Positions 6,582 to 14,563 are shown, counted from the first letter of the stretch. The stretch: 64,000 bases of DNA from Mesorhizobium sp. M2D.F.Ca.ET.226.01.1.1 (GCF_004022705.2 NZ_RZOY02000010.1:62001-126000); one strand, 5' to 3'. The notes: generated from the sequence alone by a model not told the origin. Program-made: numbers and translations.

Positions 6582-7208
6582 ATGCGTTGGCCGCCGCGGT
6601 TCTTTGCCCTGGCGGCCAATTTCTTTTTGGCGAGCGCCCTGCTGGTCACGCTGGCAGCATCGGCGCAAGCGCATAGCGGCTCGTCGACCCCGCCTCCCCC
6701 CGGCATCCAGATACCCAGCCTGACCCACGGCCAGATGGCGGTCATCGCGGGCTACCGCGGCGATATTCTTGCCCTCGCGCAAGCACAGACGGTGACCGAC
6801 CCGACTTTCAGGCGGCTCTACAATCACGGCAATCTGCAATTCACCTATTGCCTCTGGGGCCTGATGCCTGGAAGCCAAGGCGACGAGGAGAGCCCGTTCA
6901 ACGAATGCAGCCATGCCTATCTCGCAACCGCCAAGGCGTTGCTCACCTATATGGCGACGATGCCGACAGCTCAGCGCCAGGCGAAAGCGCTGATCTCCGA
7001 CATCGATGCCGACATGGTGCGCAGCGGCGCCTCGTGGATTCTTTGCCAGTACAGTGGCGAGGCCTTCAGCACCGGCGCGGTCGTCGAGCCCAGGTGGCGG
7101 GATATGGTCTTCCACCTGCCCAGCCTCGCGGCGCTGCTTGGCACCGTGGCAACACTCACTGCCGCCGCATGGTCGATCTTCGGCGGCCGGCGTCCGCGCA
7201 CAGCCTAG
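6582..7208 (+). CDS. Exported, membrane-anchored protein downstream of cbtBA
   Basis: 208 residues. An N-terminal signal sequence (FFLASALLVTLAASAQAHSG, likely cut after AQA), a Pro-rich linker, an extracytoplasmic domain with four cysteines (FTYCLWG, NECSHAYL, WILCQYSG), then a C-terminal helix (LPSLAALLGTVATLTAAAWSIFG) and a basic end GGRRPRTA. It is thus a periplasmic domain anchored at its C-terminus. It starts six bases after cbtA, so it belongs to the cobalt operon. Family not recognised; a role in cobalt capture is only suggested by context. Confidence 0.7.
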   Translation: MRWPPRFFALAANFFLASALLVTLAASAQAHSGSSTPPPPGIQIPSLTHGQMAVIAGYRGDILALAQAQTVTDPTFRRLYNHGNLQFTYCLWGLMPGSQGDEESPFNECSHAYLATAKALLTYMATMPTAQRQAKALISDIDADMVRSGASWILCQYSGEAFSTGAVVEPRWRDMVFHLPSLAALLGTVATLTAAAWSIFGGRRPRTA

Positions 7209-7217
7209 TCGCGTACA

Positions 7218-8531
7218 TCATCCATGCGCGTGCTCGTTGCGGTGACCTTCCGGCTCGGCCATGGCGAAGGGAAGGTCCTCCGTGTCGCTACCCGCGGCCA
7301 GTTGCAGCCTGGCGCTGAACTCATGCGGCTCGGCCGGAGCAATCAGGCTTTGCAGATCGTGATGGTCGCCACAGACGGGCGACAGCGGCAGGCTTTCGAC
7401 CGCACCGCCGGCTCTTTCGATGGCGACATTGGCAAGCAGGCCCTCGGCATGGCGCGAGAGGCGCAGCCGCATGCGTTCACCTTGCGGTGTGTCGACGATT
7501 TCGAGCAGGCCGCTGGCCAGCCTGCCCGAGACCAGGAACGGATCCGGCGCATGATGGTGGCCGCCCTCTACTGCCGCCTCGGCAAAGCGCACCGTGGCGA
7601 CGTCGAGCGCGGGAATGTGCGCGAAAAGTTCAGCCTTCAGCGACGCGGCGATGTTGTTCGCGGCGGCAAGCAGCAGCCCGTCATTGACGGCGATCTCCAC
7701 GTTGACATGCAGCTTGTGGCCGAGCCAGCGGGCTCTCGCGTCGACCACCTTGTCGATCCCGGCAACATGGCCGGCGGCGTGATGAACCTCGTCGATCAGC
7801 CCCGGCTCGACGCCGTCGAGCATGCGCGTCAGCACGGAACGCGCCGACTGCCACACGATGCCGAAGATGGCGACGGTGATGATGAGGCCGATGATCGGGT
7901 CGGCGAGCGGGTAGCCAAGCCAGACGCCGATCGCACCGGCAACGACGGCGAGGCTGGTGAGCCCGTCGGTGCGGGCATGATAGCCGTCGGCGATCAAGGC
8001 CGCGCTGTTGATCTGGCGACCAGTGCGGATGCGGAACACGGCCACCGCCTCGTTGCCGAGGAAGCCGATGACGCCGGCCGCGGCGAGCCAGCCCAGAAAC
8101 TGCACGGGCTGTGGATTGAAGAGGCGGTTGACCGCCTCATAGCCGGCGACGAGCGCGCTCGCCAAGATAATGAGCACGATGACGATGCCGGCCAGGTCCT
8201 CGACTCGGCCGAGGCCGTAGGTGAACGTGCGGGTCGGCTTGCGCCGGGCCAGCGCGAAAGCGATCCAGAGCGGAATGGCCGTGGTCGCGTCGGCGATGTT
8301 GTGGATGGTGTCGGCAAGCAGCGCCACGCTGCCCGAGAAAACGACGACGGCGACCTGAAGCGCGGCCGTGATCGCCAGGATGACGAACGACCATTTGATC
8401 GCCCAGATGCCCTGCTCCGTCGTGGCGATCGTCGCGTCGATCACGCCATGCGTGTGCCCATGCGGCTCATGATGGCCATGGTCATGCCCGTGCGAGCCGA
8501 AGCCGAACCAGTCGAGAATCTTCGTCAGCAT
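7218..8531 (-). CDS. dmeF: Ni/Co cation efflux protein DmeF
   Basis: 437-residue cation diffusion facilitator. The N-terminus has a His-rich tail (HGHDHGHHEPHGHTHG), then six helices containing the CDF signature region (LLADTIHNIADATTAIPLWIAF; ADGYHARTDGLTSLAV with the H-x-x-x-D metal site), and a long cytoplasmic C-terminal domain. It expels Co and Ni. Start ATG 8531; dmeR lies eight bases upstream in the same direction. It converges with the cobalt-uptake operon. Confidence 0.92.
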   Translation of the reverse strand: MLTKILDWFGFGSHGHDHGHHEPHGHTHGVIDATIATTEQGIWAIKWSFVILAITAALQVAVVVFSGSVALLADTIHNIADATTAIPLWIAFALARRKPTRTFTYGLGRVEDLAGIVIVLIILASALVAGYEAVNRLFNPQPVQFLGWLAAAGVIGFLGNEAVAVFRIRTGRQINSAALIADGYHARTDGLTSLAVVAGAIGVWLGYPLADPIIGLIITVAIFGIVWQSARSVLTRMLDGVEPGLIDEVHHAAGHVAGIDKVVDARARWLGHKLHVNVEIAVNDGLLLAAANNIAASLKAELFAHIPALDVATVRFAEAAVEGGHHHAPDPFLVSGRLASGLLEIVDTPQGERMRLRLSRHAEGLLANVAIERAGGAVESLPLSPVCGDHHDLQSLIAPAEPHEFSARLQLAAGSDTEDLPFAMAEPEGHRNEHAHG

Positions 8532-8539
8532 GAACGGCC

Positions 8540-8797
8540 TCACAGATATTTGGTGAGCTGCTTCAGCTCCTTGAGCGTGTCCCTGGTCGGCCCGCCGCCT
8601 TCGACCAGGCAATGCTCCATATGGTCGTGGATCAGCTCGCGCTTGGCGTTGCCGACGGCGCTTTCGACGGCGTGGAGCTGTTGCGCGAGGTCAAGGCAGG
8701 AGCGGCCCTGCTCGAACATGGTGAGCACCGCGGCGAGATGGCCATGCGCGCGCTTGAGCCGGGCGATGATATCGGGATGGGAGCTGTGTATCGTCAT
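8540..8797 (-). CDS. dmeR: Ni/Co-sensing repressor DmeR (RcnR/CsoR family)
   Basis: 85 residues from ATG 8797. All-helical RcnR/FrmR-type protein: RLKRAHGHLAAVLTMFEQGRSCLDLAQQLHAVESAVGNAKRELIHDHMEHC contains the family's metal ligands (His near the N-terminus, Cys in SCLD, His and Cys in HDHMEHC). It represses dmeRF without metal. Its operator, a long inverted repeat, overlaps the start codon region at 8797-8830. A frame to 8839 exists but its start would lie beyond the operator, so the ATG at 8797 is preferred. Confidence 0.93.
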   Translation of the reverse strand: MTIHSSHPDIIARLKRAHGHLAAVLTMFEQGRSCLDLAQQLHAVESAVGNAKRELIHDHMEHCLVEGGGPTRDTLKELKQLTKYL

Positions 8798-8830
8798 ACA
8801 ATATCCTATCCCCCAGGGTAGGATATTGTA
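8797..8830. promoter_or_regulatory. DmeR operator
   Basis: Perfect 12-bp arms TACAATATCCTA (8797-8808) and TAGGATATTGTA (8819-8830) around a C-rich core TCCCCCAGGG. A/T-rich arms around a C- or G-tract are the known layout of RcnR/CsoR/DmeR sites. It lies directly at the dmeR start. Confidence 0.88.
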
Positions 8831-8927
8831 AACGAGCAATGCGGTCGTTGCCCGGCGGCCAAGACGGCACGCATGAACAGCTGCTATGGTCGGCGTCGCG
8901 GCTCAAAATATCGCCGGGGGTGGTTCC

Positions 8928-9830
8928 ATGTCGCTCATTTACAGGCTTGCTCGCGCGGACGATCTCGCCGCGACCGATGCGCTGGTGGTCGCCAGCATCA
9001 ACGAACTCACCGTTCGGCATGGCTTTGGCCCGATGGCGGCGGCAAGCCCTCCCAACTTCCAGCTGTTTTCGCTCAAGGACGACCCCGATGGCCTGTGGGT
9101 CGCGGAAGACGGCGGCGATATCCTGGGCTTCGCCTGGAGCTGGGCCTGCGACGATCTATGGTTCCTCGCCCAGCTGTTCGTCGATCCGGCCCGGCAGGGC
9201 CACGGCATCGGCAATGCGCTGCTGGAACGAACCGTGGAACACGCCCGCAAATCGGGCGCCGCCGACAAAGCGCTTATCACCTTTACCTTCAACCCTGTCT
9301 CGCAGGGGCTTTACATGCGGCACGGCCTGTTTCCCAAAACGCCGGTCTACCTTCTCGGTGCCGCGCGCGAACGGGTGATGAAGGCGTTGCCGGAGCCGCC
9401 GTTGCGCGCCGTCGAAATCGACGACAGCGCCGCGACGATGGAAAAACTCGTCGAGATCGATCGTCGCGCGCTGGGCGTCTCGCGAGAGAAGCATCATCGC
9501 TACCTGCGCACCGACCCGGCAACGACAGGGGTTTTGCTCTACGCCGGCGGCGACGCCGTAGGCTACAGCTATTTCAGCGCCAACGGGCATATCGGCCCCC
9601 TGGCGGTGGTGCGGCCCGATCGTCTTCGCGATGCCTTCGCAACGGCGTTGCGGCTGGCGGCGGATCGTTCGGCCGAAAAGGTATCCGCCTTCCTGCCGGG
9701 CACATGCGACAGCGCGCTCCACCTTGCGGTCGATCAAGGCATGCGCATCACCTTTCCGATGCTCTTGATGGCATCGCCCGGCTATGGCGACTTGAAACAG
9801 TATCTCCCGCGAAATCCCGGCTTCATGTGA
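8928..9830 (+). CDS. Two-domain GNAT acetyltransferase
   Basis: 300 residues starting MSLIYRLARADDL. The first half is a complete GNAT domain with motif A in FVDPARQGHGIGNALLERTV (residues about 84-103) and the loop FNPVSQGLYMRHGLF. The second half is a weaker GNAT-like domain (VLLYAGGDAVGYSYFSANGHIGPLAV) without a clear Q-x-x-G-x-G motif, probably structural. Substrate unknown. ATG at 8928 follows a GGGGG tract; divergent from dmeRF. Confidence 0.82.
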   Translation: MSLIYRLARADDLAATDALVVASINELTVRHGFGPMAAASPPNFQLFSLKDDPDGLWVAEDGGDILGFAWSWACDDLWFLAQLFVDPARQGHGIGNALLERTVEHARKSGAADKALITFTFNPVSQGLYMRHGLFPKTPVYLLGAARERVMKALPEPPLRAVEIDDSAATMEKLVEIDRRALGVSREKHHRYLRTDPATTGVLLYAGGDAVGYSYFSANGHIGPLAVVRPDRLRDAFATALRLAADRSAEKVSAFLPGTCDSALHLAVDQGMRITFPMLLMASPGYGDLKQYLPRNPGFM

Positions 9831-9963
9831 GCCGCCAAGCTGGGCGACAGGCAATCCCCCGGCAACCAAACGCTTGTTTTCCCGTTTATTTCTGCGGCTG
9901 CCGATTTCGTCGACAGCCTGCTCCGGCGGCGAGAAAACCGCTCGGAGCGTAAAGGAGGCCGCA

Positions 9964-10299
9964 ATGACACGGCCGGCAGTGGAAGTAGGTGACCGCGTGG
10001 CTGTCATCGCCACGGTGGTCAAGCGCGTCGGCGACCGCGTGACGCTGAAGATCGAGAGCGATGCCCATCGCTATTCGATGATCGAGCCAAATGCCAAGCC
10101 AGGCGACAAGCTCAGACTGGAGGGCGATGTCGTCCATGTCGATCAGGATCTCGAACGCACCACCGTTCAGGTGCTGGGACGCGTGACCGTCGACACCAAG
10201 TCGGTCGAGATGGTGACGAAACGTTGCGACCTCGACCATATCGGCTCGAATGTGCCCGGCCACCCTCGCCCGCGCACCCCGCCGACCCCGCACGGGTAA
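9964..10299 (+). CDS. Conserved small hypothetical protein
   Basis: 111 residues; the start at 9964 follows AGGAGG at 9954-9959. It is hydrophilic with alternating strands (VAVIATVVKRVGDRVTLKIESDAHRYSMIE and DKLRLEGDVVHVDQDLERTTVQVLGRVTV), suggesting a beta-barrel or OB-like fold, and ends in a Pro/Arg-rich tail. No family recognised and no catalytic motif seen. Confidence 0.65.
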   Translation: MTRPAVEVGDRVAVIATVVKRVGDRVTLKIESDAHRYSMIEPNAKPGDKLRLEGDVVHVDQDLERTTVQVLGRVTVDTKSVEMVTKRCDLDHIGSNVPGHPRPRTPPTPHG

Positions 10300-10311
10300 G
10301 GTTGTCGGCCT

Positions 10312-10413
10312 AAAGCGCGTCGCGTCTGAACAGCCTCATGCGACGCGCTAGCTAGTTGTTTTTATGCATGTCGCTGCCCCAAAACCGCTGCGCACTTTTG
10401 GGCGACATGCACT
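10312..10413. repeat. Intergenic palindromic repeat, type B full copy
   Basis: Begins AAAGCGCGTCGCG like type A but ends GCATGTCGCTGCCCCAAAACCGCTGCGCACTTTTGGGCGACATGCACT. Inverted arms GCATGTCG and CGACATGC enclose the hairpin CCCAAAA...TTTTGGG. A shorter copy lies at 25046-25095. The last bases form the stop codon region of the gene at 10412. Confidence 0.8.
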
Positions 10414-10561
10414 AATGCCGCTTGAAATATTGCACTTCGCGCTCGTGTTTCTCGGCCGCTTCGCGCGACTTGAAGGTGCCGAGATTACGGCGTTTGCCGG
10501 TTCTGGGATCGATTTTGCGCGAATAGAGCCGGTATTCTCCGGACTTCAGCTTGCGGATCAT
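10412..10561 (-). CDS. Small basic conserved protein (49 aa)
   Basis: 49 residues from ATG 10561, highly basic: MIRKLKSGEYRLYSRK, then DPRTGKRRNLGTF and AAEKHEREVQYFKRH. I recognise this as a short protein found widely in rhizobia, of unknown role. The pattern GEYRLYSRKxDPxTGKRRNLGTFxSxExAxxHER resembles the N-terminal arm-binding AP2-like segment of tyrosine integrases, but no integrase follows. GGAGGTCGCCCT precedes the start. Confidence 0.75.
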   Translation of the reverse strand: MIRKLKSGEYRLYSRKIDPRTGKRRNLGTFKSREAAEKHEREVQYFKRH

Positions 10562-10687
10562 AGGGCGACCTCCTCTTCCAGGACTCCAACCCGCTGGAGC
10601 CGGAGCGGTTCCGGGCGGGACATCTCGCTTGCTCGCGGCCGTCGCCAAAAAAGTGTTGCCGTCGGTGAACCATTTCACGGACGCAAA

Positions 10688-10731
10688 CGACCCAATGTCG
10701 GAATCGACATCGTAACGACACGATTGGGTCG
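10688..10731. other. Long imperfect inverted repeat
   Basis: CGACCCAATGTCG (10688-10700) pairs with CGACACGATTGGGTCG (10716-10731) with a two-base bulge; the loop GAATCGACATCGTAA can fold further. It lies in the 243-bp divergent gap between the genes at 10412 and 10805. Could be an operator, a small RNA hairpin or a repeat. Confidence 0.5.
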
Positions 10732-10804
10732 AATTATTTGTATTCAAATGACTTTCGCGACGTTATGCGGGTGTCGCGAGCGTGCCGGATCTGAGGAGGG
10801 CGAG

Positions 10805-10987
10805 ATGGTGACGGCGAAGCTTCACGGTGTTGAACTCGTGCGAGGCCAGAAGTGGACGGTGCGTGTCACCGCCTACGGCACGACGCTGACCTTCCCCTTC
10901 GAAGCCGAGCAGTATGCGCGCTCCTATGCCGATGGCCAGGCCTTTCGCCTCGGCGTCGAGGTGGTCGAATTGAAGGACTGCGCTTGA
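10805..10987 (+). CDS. Small conserved hypothetical protein (60 aa)
   Basis: 60 residues from ATG 10805, with GAGGAGGG just upstream. The protein (start MVTAKLHGVELVRGQKWTVR) reads as a compact strand-rich fold: VTAYGTTLTFPFEAEQYARSYADGQAFRLGVEVVEL. No family recognised. Confidence 0.6.
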   Translation: MVTAKLHGVELVRGQKWTVRVTAYGTTLTFPFEAEQYARSYADGQAFRLGVEVVELKDCA

Positions 10988-11046
10988 GAGGCCGACCGGC
11001 CGGTTTCGATGGAACGGAAGGCAAGGTAAGCGCGTTTTGCGCGACG

Positions 11047-11259
11047 ATGCCGAGGATCTCTCACCACCACAAGGCCGAAAGGGCTTCGATCGACGAGGCC
11101 GAGCGGCAGGCCCGCATGCAAAAGAATGCCCGGCTGAGGAACCTGCGCACCCACGCTTCGTGGCTGGTGCTCGATCCTCAAGCGGATTTCCAGGAAGAGA
11201 TCGACTGTTCGGCCTTGCTCGGCGACCTGTCGGCCCGAAAGGTCGTCCGCGAAGACTGA
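11047..11259 (+). CDS. Small hydrophilic hypothetical protein (70 aa)
   Basis: Frame from ATG 11047 to TGA 11259. The product is charged and helical (ERASIDEAERQARMQKNARLRNLRTHASWLVLDP), with an acidic end DCSALLGDLSARKVVRED. There is no strong ribosome site, so start and reality are uncertain. Its stop adjoins a type A repeat. Confidence 0.4.
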   Translation: MPRISHHHKAERASIDEAERQARMQKNARLRNLRTHASWLVLDPQADFQEEIDCSALLGDLSARKVVRED

Positions 11260-11361
11260 AGCGCGTCGCGATCTTTCAGATTCGCTCCATGCGCTTCAGG
11301 CGTTTGATTCTGCGCATGTCTTTATCCCGAAACCGGTTCCCACTTTCGGGAGACATGCTTA
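11259..11361. repeat. Intergenic palindromic repeat, type A copy 2
   Basis: GCGCGTCGCGATCTTTCAGATTCGCTCCATGCGCTT... to CCCACTTTCGGGAGACATGCTTAG: same order and nearly the same bases as 1265-1370. It again begins at the stop codon of the preceding gene. Confidence 0.85.
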
Positions 11362-11380
11362 GGACCGCGGCCTACAGCCC

Positions 11381-11539
11381 CTACGCGAGTTGCAATTCAG
11401 CCCCGGCATCTTCTCGCGATATCTCGATCAGCCGCGCCATCGCCAACGGCGCCATCAGCGCAAAGAACGCGGTGATGTCGACGAAGATCGACCACGCCAA
11501 ATTCAACCCGCTGTGGTCGTAGCAGACTGCAAATTCCAT
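11381..11539 (-). CDS. Small membrane protein (52 aa), tentative
   Basis: From ATG 11539 the frame encodes a short N-terminus MEFAVCYDHSGLNLAWS followed by one hydrophobic helix (IFVDITAFFALMAPLAMARLI) and a charged tail. AAAAGGGG lies about ten bases upstream. The open frame extends upstream to 11623. No relative recognised. Confidence 0.4.
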   Translation of the reverse strand: MEFAVCYDHSGLNLAWSIFVDITAFFALMAPLAMARLIEISREDAGAELQLA

Positions 11540-11721
11540 CACGCCTGACCCCTTTTTACCCACCCCACGCGCATGTCGTTTCATGCACTCGACAAGCATG
11601 ATCCTGATTTGCAACAAATACAAGAGGTTGCTAATAGTTTGATTATCAAGGAGGGGTGGCGGGATGTTCCTGCCGTTTTTCGATTGGCCGTCGGCGGGTC
11701 AGTTGAGCCCAATGCGGATAG

Positions 11722-12102
11722 CTAGGCCGGCTTCGGCCAGAACAGCCAGGCGAGCGCCAGCGCCGCCAGCGCCCAAACCGCAGTCATGAAGGCGAGACCA
11801 GCCTTGCTCACGGGCTTCTCGCGGCGTGTGGCCTCCACGCGGAATTCCTGCATCAGGGCGGGCGGGACCAGCCTGACGGCAAGCATGATGCCGAGAGGCA
11901 CGATCAGCAGATCGTCGAGATAGCCGATGACCGGGATGAAGTCCGGGATGAGATCGATCGGGCTCAGCGCATAGGCCGCGACGGCGCCCGCGGTTGCCTT
12001 TGCGTACCAGGGCACGCGCGGGTCACGCGCGGCAATCCAAAGCGCCACCACATCGCGCTTGATCGCCCGCGCCCATTGCTTTGCCGAGTCGAGAGCCGAC
12101 AT
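11722..12102 (-). CDS. YkvA/DUF1232 family membrane protein
   Basis: 126 residues. The DUF1232 core is clear: DPRVPWYAKATAGAVAAYALSPIDLIPDFIPVIGYLDDLLIVPLGIMLAVRLVPP, with the SPIDLIPDFIPVIGYLDD signature at about residues 47-64, plus a C-terminal helix (AGLAFMTAVWALAALALAWLFW). Function of the family is unknown. No partner gene nearby. Confidence 0.9.
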   Translation of the reverse strand: MSALDSAKQWARAIKRDVVALWIAARDPRVPWYAKATAGAVAAYALSPIDLIPDFIPVIGYLDDLLIVPLGIMLAVRLVPPALMQEFRVEATRREKPVSKAGLAFMTAVWALAALALAWLFWPKPA

Positions 12103-12221
12103 GTGCCTTTATAGGGCTGCGCCGGCCGCCAGGCCAACCGAGGATTGCTCTCGAAGCCTTTGGCACCGCGACTGGAGACGATGTCGAGCGGGAAGGAGCA
12201 CCGGGATAAGCAATTGTGGGT

Positions 12222-12316
12222 AGCCCGGCTTGCCTTGGCGGTAAAAGAGTACGGCTCTTTGACGGACAAGCCGGGCTAAAGCGCCGGCTTTGGGTTTCCT
12301 TGGGGGGAGCCGGCGC
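12222..12316. other. Nested hairpins in an intergenic region
   Basis: Outer arms AGCCCGGCTTG (12222-12232) and CAAGCCGGGCT (12267-12277) are perfect; inside them AAAGAG (12244-12249) and CTCTTT (12255-12260) form a second stem. Directly after comes GCGCCGGCT (12281-12289) with AGCCGGCGC (12308-12316). The 390-bp gap 12103-12493 holds nothing else I can assign. It could be a structured RNA or a decayed repeat. Confidence 0.5.
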
Positions 12317-12493
12317 GGGGGACACAGTGTCCGTTTCGCCTTGCGCCCGCAATCTTGGCTGAGGTCCTATGCGGCAACGCAAAGGTCCGATCGGCCAGGT
12401 AATTTGCAGGAGAGGCGTTGGGCTTTCCGTCCGGAACCGCGCGAAAACAAAGGCTTAGAGCGGTTCGGCGATCCGCTGAAACGCGCTGGACGC

Positions 12494-12679
12494 TCAAACC
12501 CGCGTGGGACGGTCGCCTTTTTGCAGCGCTGCTTTGACGAAAAGCTCGGCGTGCCGCGCCCATTCGGCTTCCGTGACGTCGTTGTCGCGAACGGACTGCC
12601 GGAAAGCTTCCCGCAGTGCCTCGAGCTCAAAAATCGACAATCGCTGGGTTCTTTTATGTTTTTTTGTGCCGGCGTCCAT
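12494..12679 (-). CDS. Small hypothetical protein (61 aa)
   Basis: 61 residues from ATG 12679; helical and charged (LSIFELEALREAFRQSVRDNDVTEAEWARHAELFVKAALQ) after a basic start MDAGTKKHKRTQ. Amino-acid make-up is protein-like, but there is no good ribosome site and no family is recognised. Confidence 0.45.
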   Translation of the reverse strand: MDAGTKKHKRTQRLSIFELEALREAFRQSVRDNDVTEAEWARHAELFVKAALQKGDRPTRV

Positions 12680-13159
12680 ACTGCGTTGCCACGAACAGCA
12701 AGGTCATAACATTGTATAAACGGCGGTCGTTCGAACCAGCAAGGCCCCGGGCCTGACTTATTTTGGGGCGAATTCCGCCGCGGCGGTCGCGCCTTGCCAT
12801 CGGACGGCCTGGCGGTCTTTGACGGGCTTCCAAAACCGGGCCATCCGATGGGTCCGGCACCGTATAGGGCGAAGAATAGGACTTTTGGTATGGACGCGGG
12901 GCTCGATTGGTGGTTGTGTCTGCGTCGCGAAAATAATCCGCAGTTTCAGGTGGCAACCGGCCCGCGTCTTCCCCCGTCAACAGGAGTGGCGCGGGCCTTT
13001 GCCGTTCTTGATCGAGAGCAGCCTCGCCGCTTGCGAATCTGCGCCCCGCCCGTCTACGCGGGCAACCGCCGGCCATTAACCTTCGCCGCGGGCACAGACC
13101 AAGGTCGGTGTCGCAATTGCCCTGCCTCGCCTATACTCTCGCCGACGGGTGGGTGAGCG
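12680..13159. other. Intergenic stretch, no convincing gene
   Basis: About 480 bp upstream of the sensor kinase. Frames on both strands are Arg/Pro-rich and lack ribosome sites. It probably contains the kinase promoter (the run CCTATACTCTCGCCGACGGG near 13128-13147), but I cannot define it. Confidence 0.4.
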
Positions 13160-14563
13160 GTGCCGATGTTTGGCCGATATTTCAAGCGACTTGCACGAAT
13201 CTGGAGCGGGCTTTCCCTGGCCTGGCAGTTCGTGATCGCCGGCGGCATAGGACTTCTGGCCGTGATGCTCGTGGTCGGGCTGTGGGTGACATCGCAGATC
13301 CGTGACGGCGTCATGCACAATTCCGCCGCCACGACCGCACTTTATGTCGACAGCGTGATTGCGCCGCTGCTGCCCGACATGCGCAAGAGCCAGGAGCTCG
13401 ACGACACCGTCAAGCGGGCCCTGGACGAGACGCTGGGTCAGGGCGCGCTCGGAAAAAGACTGGTATCGTTCAAGTTGTGGCGGCGCGACGGCACGATCCT
13501 CTATTCGAAAAATGCCGAGCTCATCGGCAAGCAGATCAAGCCCAACGCCAACCTCGTTGCCGCTTTCGCCGGCAATGTCATGGTCAAGTACAACAAGCTC
13601 GAAGATGAGGAAGACGACGAGGAACGGTCGATGAACGCTCCGCTGCTCGAAATCTACAACCCGGTACGCGAACCCTGGTCGGGCGAGGTCGTGGCCGTCA
13701 GCGAATTCTACGAATTGTCGGGCGACTTCGAGGAATCGCTGAACTCCGCCCTGTGGTGGAGCTGGCTGGTGGTGGCGGCCGCCACGGCGACAGCGCTTGC
13801 CCTGCTTTCGGGCATCGTTTTCCGCGGCAGCCGCACCATCGCCATCCAGCAGGAAGCGCTCGAGGCCAAGGTTTCCGAATTGCAGATGGCATTGGCGCAA
13901 AACTCGTCGCTGCGCCAGCGCGTGCAGCGCGCCTCGCGCCGCGCCACCGCCATCAACGAGCGGTATCTGCGCCGAATCGGGGCCGACCTGCATGACGGGC
14001 CTGCGCAACTGGTGGCGCTCGCCGCGCTCAGGATGGACAGCCCGATGCTGGTCGACCCGGCCACGTCGAGCACGTTGCGCGAAGCCGAGATCGCCGGCAT
14101 CCACAAGACGCTCGGCGAAGCGATGCGCGAAATACGCGGCATCTGCAACGGGCTGGTGCTGCCGCAGATCGAAACCCAGGCCGTAACCGACATTTTGCGG
14201 TTGGCGGTGACCGAGCATGAGCGCCGCACCGACACCAAAGTGTTGTTAACTTTGCCCGAGCGCTTGCCGGAACTCGGCACCTCGGAAAAGATCAGCATTT
14301 ACCGATTCGTGCAGGAGGGCCTGAACAACGCCTACCGCCACGGCAAGGGCAAGGGCCAGCAGGTCAGGGCCACGACGAAGGGGGGCAAGCTCCTTGTCGA
14401 GGTGCTGGACACCGGCCCCGGCTTCGACCCCGCCCGAAGCGAGGGCCTTGGGCTTGCGGGCCTCAGGGAGCGCATCGAAAGCATAGGCGGGCAGTTCGAG
14501 ACGCTGTCCGGCCCGGGAGGAACTAGACTGGTGATCACCTTGTCTGTCGAGGAGCAACCGTGA
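13160..14563 (+). CDS. NarL-type sensor histidine kinase
   Basis: 467 residues. One N-terminal helix (LAWQFVIAGGIGLLAVMLVVGLWV), a periplasmic domain of about 170 residues with an acidic run EDEEDDEER, a second helix (WWSWLVVAAATATALALLSGIVF), then a HisKA_3 dimerisation domain with the phospho-acceptor in GADLHDGPAQLVAL (His near residue 277) and an HATPase domain (N-box EGLNNAYRHG, G-box DTGPGFDP, GLGLAGLRERIESIGG). Start GTG 13160, or ATG 13166. Its stop overlaps the regulator start by four bases. The signal is unknown. Confidence 0.9.
   Translation: MPMFGRYFKRLARIWSGLSLAWQFVIAGGIGLLAVMLVVGLWVTSQIRDGVMHNSAATTALYVDSVIAPLLPDMRKSQELDDTVKRALDETLGQGALGKRLVSFKLWRRDGTILYSKNAELIGKQIKPNANLVAAFAGNVMVKYNKLEDEEDDEERSMNAPLLEIYNPVREPWSGEVVAVSEFYELSGDFEESLNSALWWSWLVVAAATATALALLSGIVFRGSRTIAIQQEALEAKVSELQMALAQNSSLRQRVQRASRRATAINERYLRRIGADLHDGPAQLVALAALRMDSPMLVDPATSSTLREAEIAGIHKTLGEAMREIRGICNGLVLPQIETQAVTDILRLAVTEHERRTDTKVLLTLPERLPELGTSEKISIYRFVQEGLNNAYRHGKGKGQQVRATTKGGKLLVEVLDTGPGFDPARSEGLGLAGLRERIESIGGQFETLSGPGGTRLVITLSVEEQP

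Noticed and set aside
5730..7115. 461-codon minus-strand frame opposite cbtA and the next gene
   Set aside because: CbtA signature and ribosome sites support the plus strand.
7224..8831. 535-codon plus-strand frame opposite dmeF and dmeR
   Set aside because: dmeF and dmeR are unmistakable with an operator; the opposite frame is a shadow.
10412..10561. Truncated tyrosine integrase
   Set aside because: The basic 49-residue product resembles an arm-binding start but is a complete small frame with its own ribosome site and no catalytic remnant follows; kept as a small protein.
12654..13076. 140-codon minus frame upstream of the sensor kinase
   Set aside because: Arg/Pro-rich throughout, no ribosome site, no recognisable domain.
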